Below are positions 42,726-43,292 of a DNA stretch of 43,292 nt, one piece after another (within the stretch, counting starts at the first letter, position 1; each line of letters starts with the position of its first letter). A program made the position numbers and the translations under genes. Below the pieces are notes generated by a model that saw only the letters and a list, made by a program, of their open reading frames with translations, was not told where the DNA came from and made no database searches. The stretch spans positions 1-43,292 of the forward strand of contig JAAVYN010000026.1 of assembly GCA_022791155.1 (NCBI GenBank). Direction: 5' to 3'. This DNA comes from Bacillota bacterium. Lineage in GTDB: Bacteria > Bacillota > Clostridia > Lachnospirales > Anaerotignaceae.

Positions 42726-42922
42726 GAGTTTCCGCTGGAATTGAAATGGTTCCGGCGGAAGTTTTTGAAAGACGGGATTGTTGCGTTTCGCAACAAGCTG
42801 GTTTTGGGGTTATGCTTTGTGTGATTGGGTGTGGCATGGGAGAAAGTTTTGTGGGATTGATGAAGAAAGAGGAAATGAGTTGGGAGAGTTTGTTGCGTTT
42901 CGCAACAATCAAGAGTGAATGA
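42722..42922 (+). CDS. Possible small phage protein spanning palindromes
   Basis: A 66-codon frame starting at a GTG that overlaps the chaperone-extension stop (GTGA), four bases after AAAAGG. The product is Cys- and Gly-rich with a hydrophobic centre (GFGVMLCVIGCGMGESFVGL), and I do not recognise it. Two of the three 19-bp palindromes lie inside the frame, which argues that it may be accidental. Confidence 0.3.
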   Translation: MRVSAGIEMVPAEVFERRDCCVSQQAGFGVMLCVIGCGMGESFVGLMKKEEMSWESLLRFATIKSE

Positions 42923-43063
42923 AAACGCCACAAAGGCGATGGATTTTATAATTGTTGCTTATGAGAACACAAAGGCATGTGAACAGTGCAAGGGACAAAA
43001 AAATATGCATAACATTGCCAACATTGGGGATAGGAAAAGAAAACTTGTTGCGTAACGCAACAA
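42778..43063. repeat. Three 19-bp palindromes TTGTTGCG-N3-CGCAACAA
   Basis: Perfect copies at 42778-42796 (loop TTT), 42890-42908 (loop TTT) and 43045-43063 (loop TAA). The 8-bp arms are identical in all three while flanks and loops differ. Possible roles are operators for a phage regulator, short mobile hairpins, or RNA hairpins; none is shown. Confidence 0.85.
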
Positions 43064-43066
43064 AAT

Positions 43067-43292
43067 ATGCACAAAGTGGCAGTTGAAGAAGTGAATGACA
43101 AATTTAATCAGAGCATAAATGTTGTTGGAGAAGTGACCTTTGCTGATGACCTTGAAAAAGGGACACAATATATTCTTGATGAATTCAAAGCAAAAATTGA
43201 GACGTCGGAAAGAGAAGCAATGGCCGCAGAAATCAGGCGGGAGACAGAAATCAGGAGGGAACAAAAGGCGCAACAATCAAAAGCGCAGGAAA
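43067..43292 (+). CDS. Partial phage gene, coiled-coil-like, cut by window edge
   Basis: A frame open from 43034 to the window end, with ATG at 43067 as the first likely start and no clear ribosome binding site. The product is hydrophilic and Glu/Lys/Arg-rich (EIRRETEIRREQKAQQSKAQ), predicting a coiled coil. The gene after the tail chaperone is normally the tape measure, but this N-terminus does not look like a typical tape-measure start, so the identity is open. Confidence 0.45.
   Translation, partial: MHKVAVEEVNDKFNQSINVVGEVTFADDLEKGTQYILDEFKAKIETSEREAMAAEIRRETEIRREQKAQQSKAQE

Overview
The window looks like a chromosome segment of a spore-forming member of the Clostridia (Firmicutes). The base composition is moderate to low in GC. 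Strong AGGAGG-type ribosome binding sites are common, TTG and GTG starts are frequent, and there is a dense set of sporulation and germination genes (gerA/gerB/gerC type, spoIIR, sleB, spmA/spmB, spoIIQ, spoIID, an abrB-type regulator, a SpoVK-like AAA ATPase). I cannot name a genus from sequence alone.

Layout. 1-740: a dispersed hairpin repeat, a terminator and a strong sigma-A promoter. 741-3140: a large, probably abundant secreted protein ending in a copper-amine-oxidase-N-like (stalk) domain. 3437-8417: germinant-receptor operon gerA-gerB-gerC, then spoIIR and sleB. 8631-10499: ddl-murI, which make D-Ala-D-Ala and D-Glu for peptidoglycan, under their own sigma-A promoter. 10714-10977 (-): AbrB-type regulator. 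11215-12326: spmA-spmB. 12528-12820: a tandem array of the hairpin repeat. 12987-14884 (-): spoIIQ-like M23 protein and spoIID, the engulfment machinery. 15272-18185 (-): a three-gene ABC importer. 18582-19811 (-): SpoVK-like AAA ATPase. 20373-22526: tex. 22763-23184: a doubly frameshifted zinc-ribbon/TM2 gene. 23235-27363 (-): a secreted protein, yycH, yycI and a MATE transporter, apparently one operon behind a near-perfect WalR-type box. 27947-29878 (-): htpG with a CIRCE operator. 30205-30651 (-): DUF5721-like protein. 30884-33368: MBOAT acyltransferase plus SGNH-like partner. 33439-33822 (-): desulfoferrodoxin.

From about 34.2 kb to the right edge lies the structural module of a contractile-tailed, PBSX/skin-type prophage in its usual order: large terminase, portal, scaffold, major capsid, head-tail connector genes, tail terminator, a small conserved protein, sheath, tube, and tail-assembly chaperone with a -1 frameshift site. 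The window cuts a final gene. No integrase, repressor or small terminase is visible on the left side.

The host genes fit together as cell-envelope and sporulation biology: precursor synthesis (ddl, murI), engulfment and compartment signalling (spoIIR, spoIIQ, spoIID), spore maturation (spmA/B), germination (ger operon, sleB) and wall-stress control (yycHI). The least-explained sequence is the dispersed repeat at 29-280, 12528-12820 and 27719-27930. Its internal hairpins vary between copies by compensatory changes that keep the stems paired. A second, smaller palindrome family (three 19-bp copies) sits at the right end of the prophage segment.
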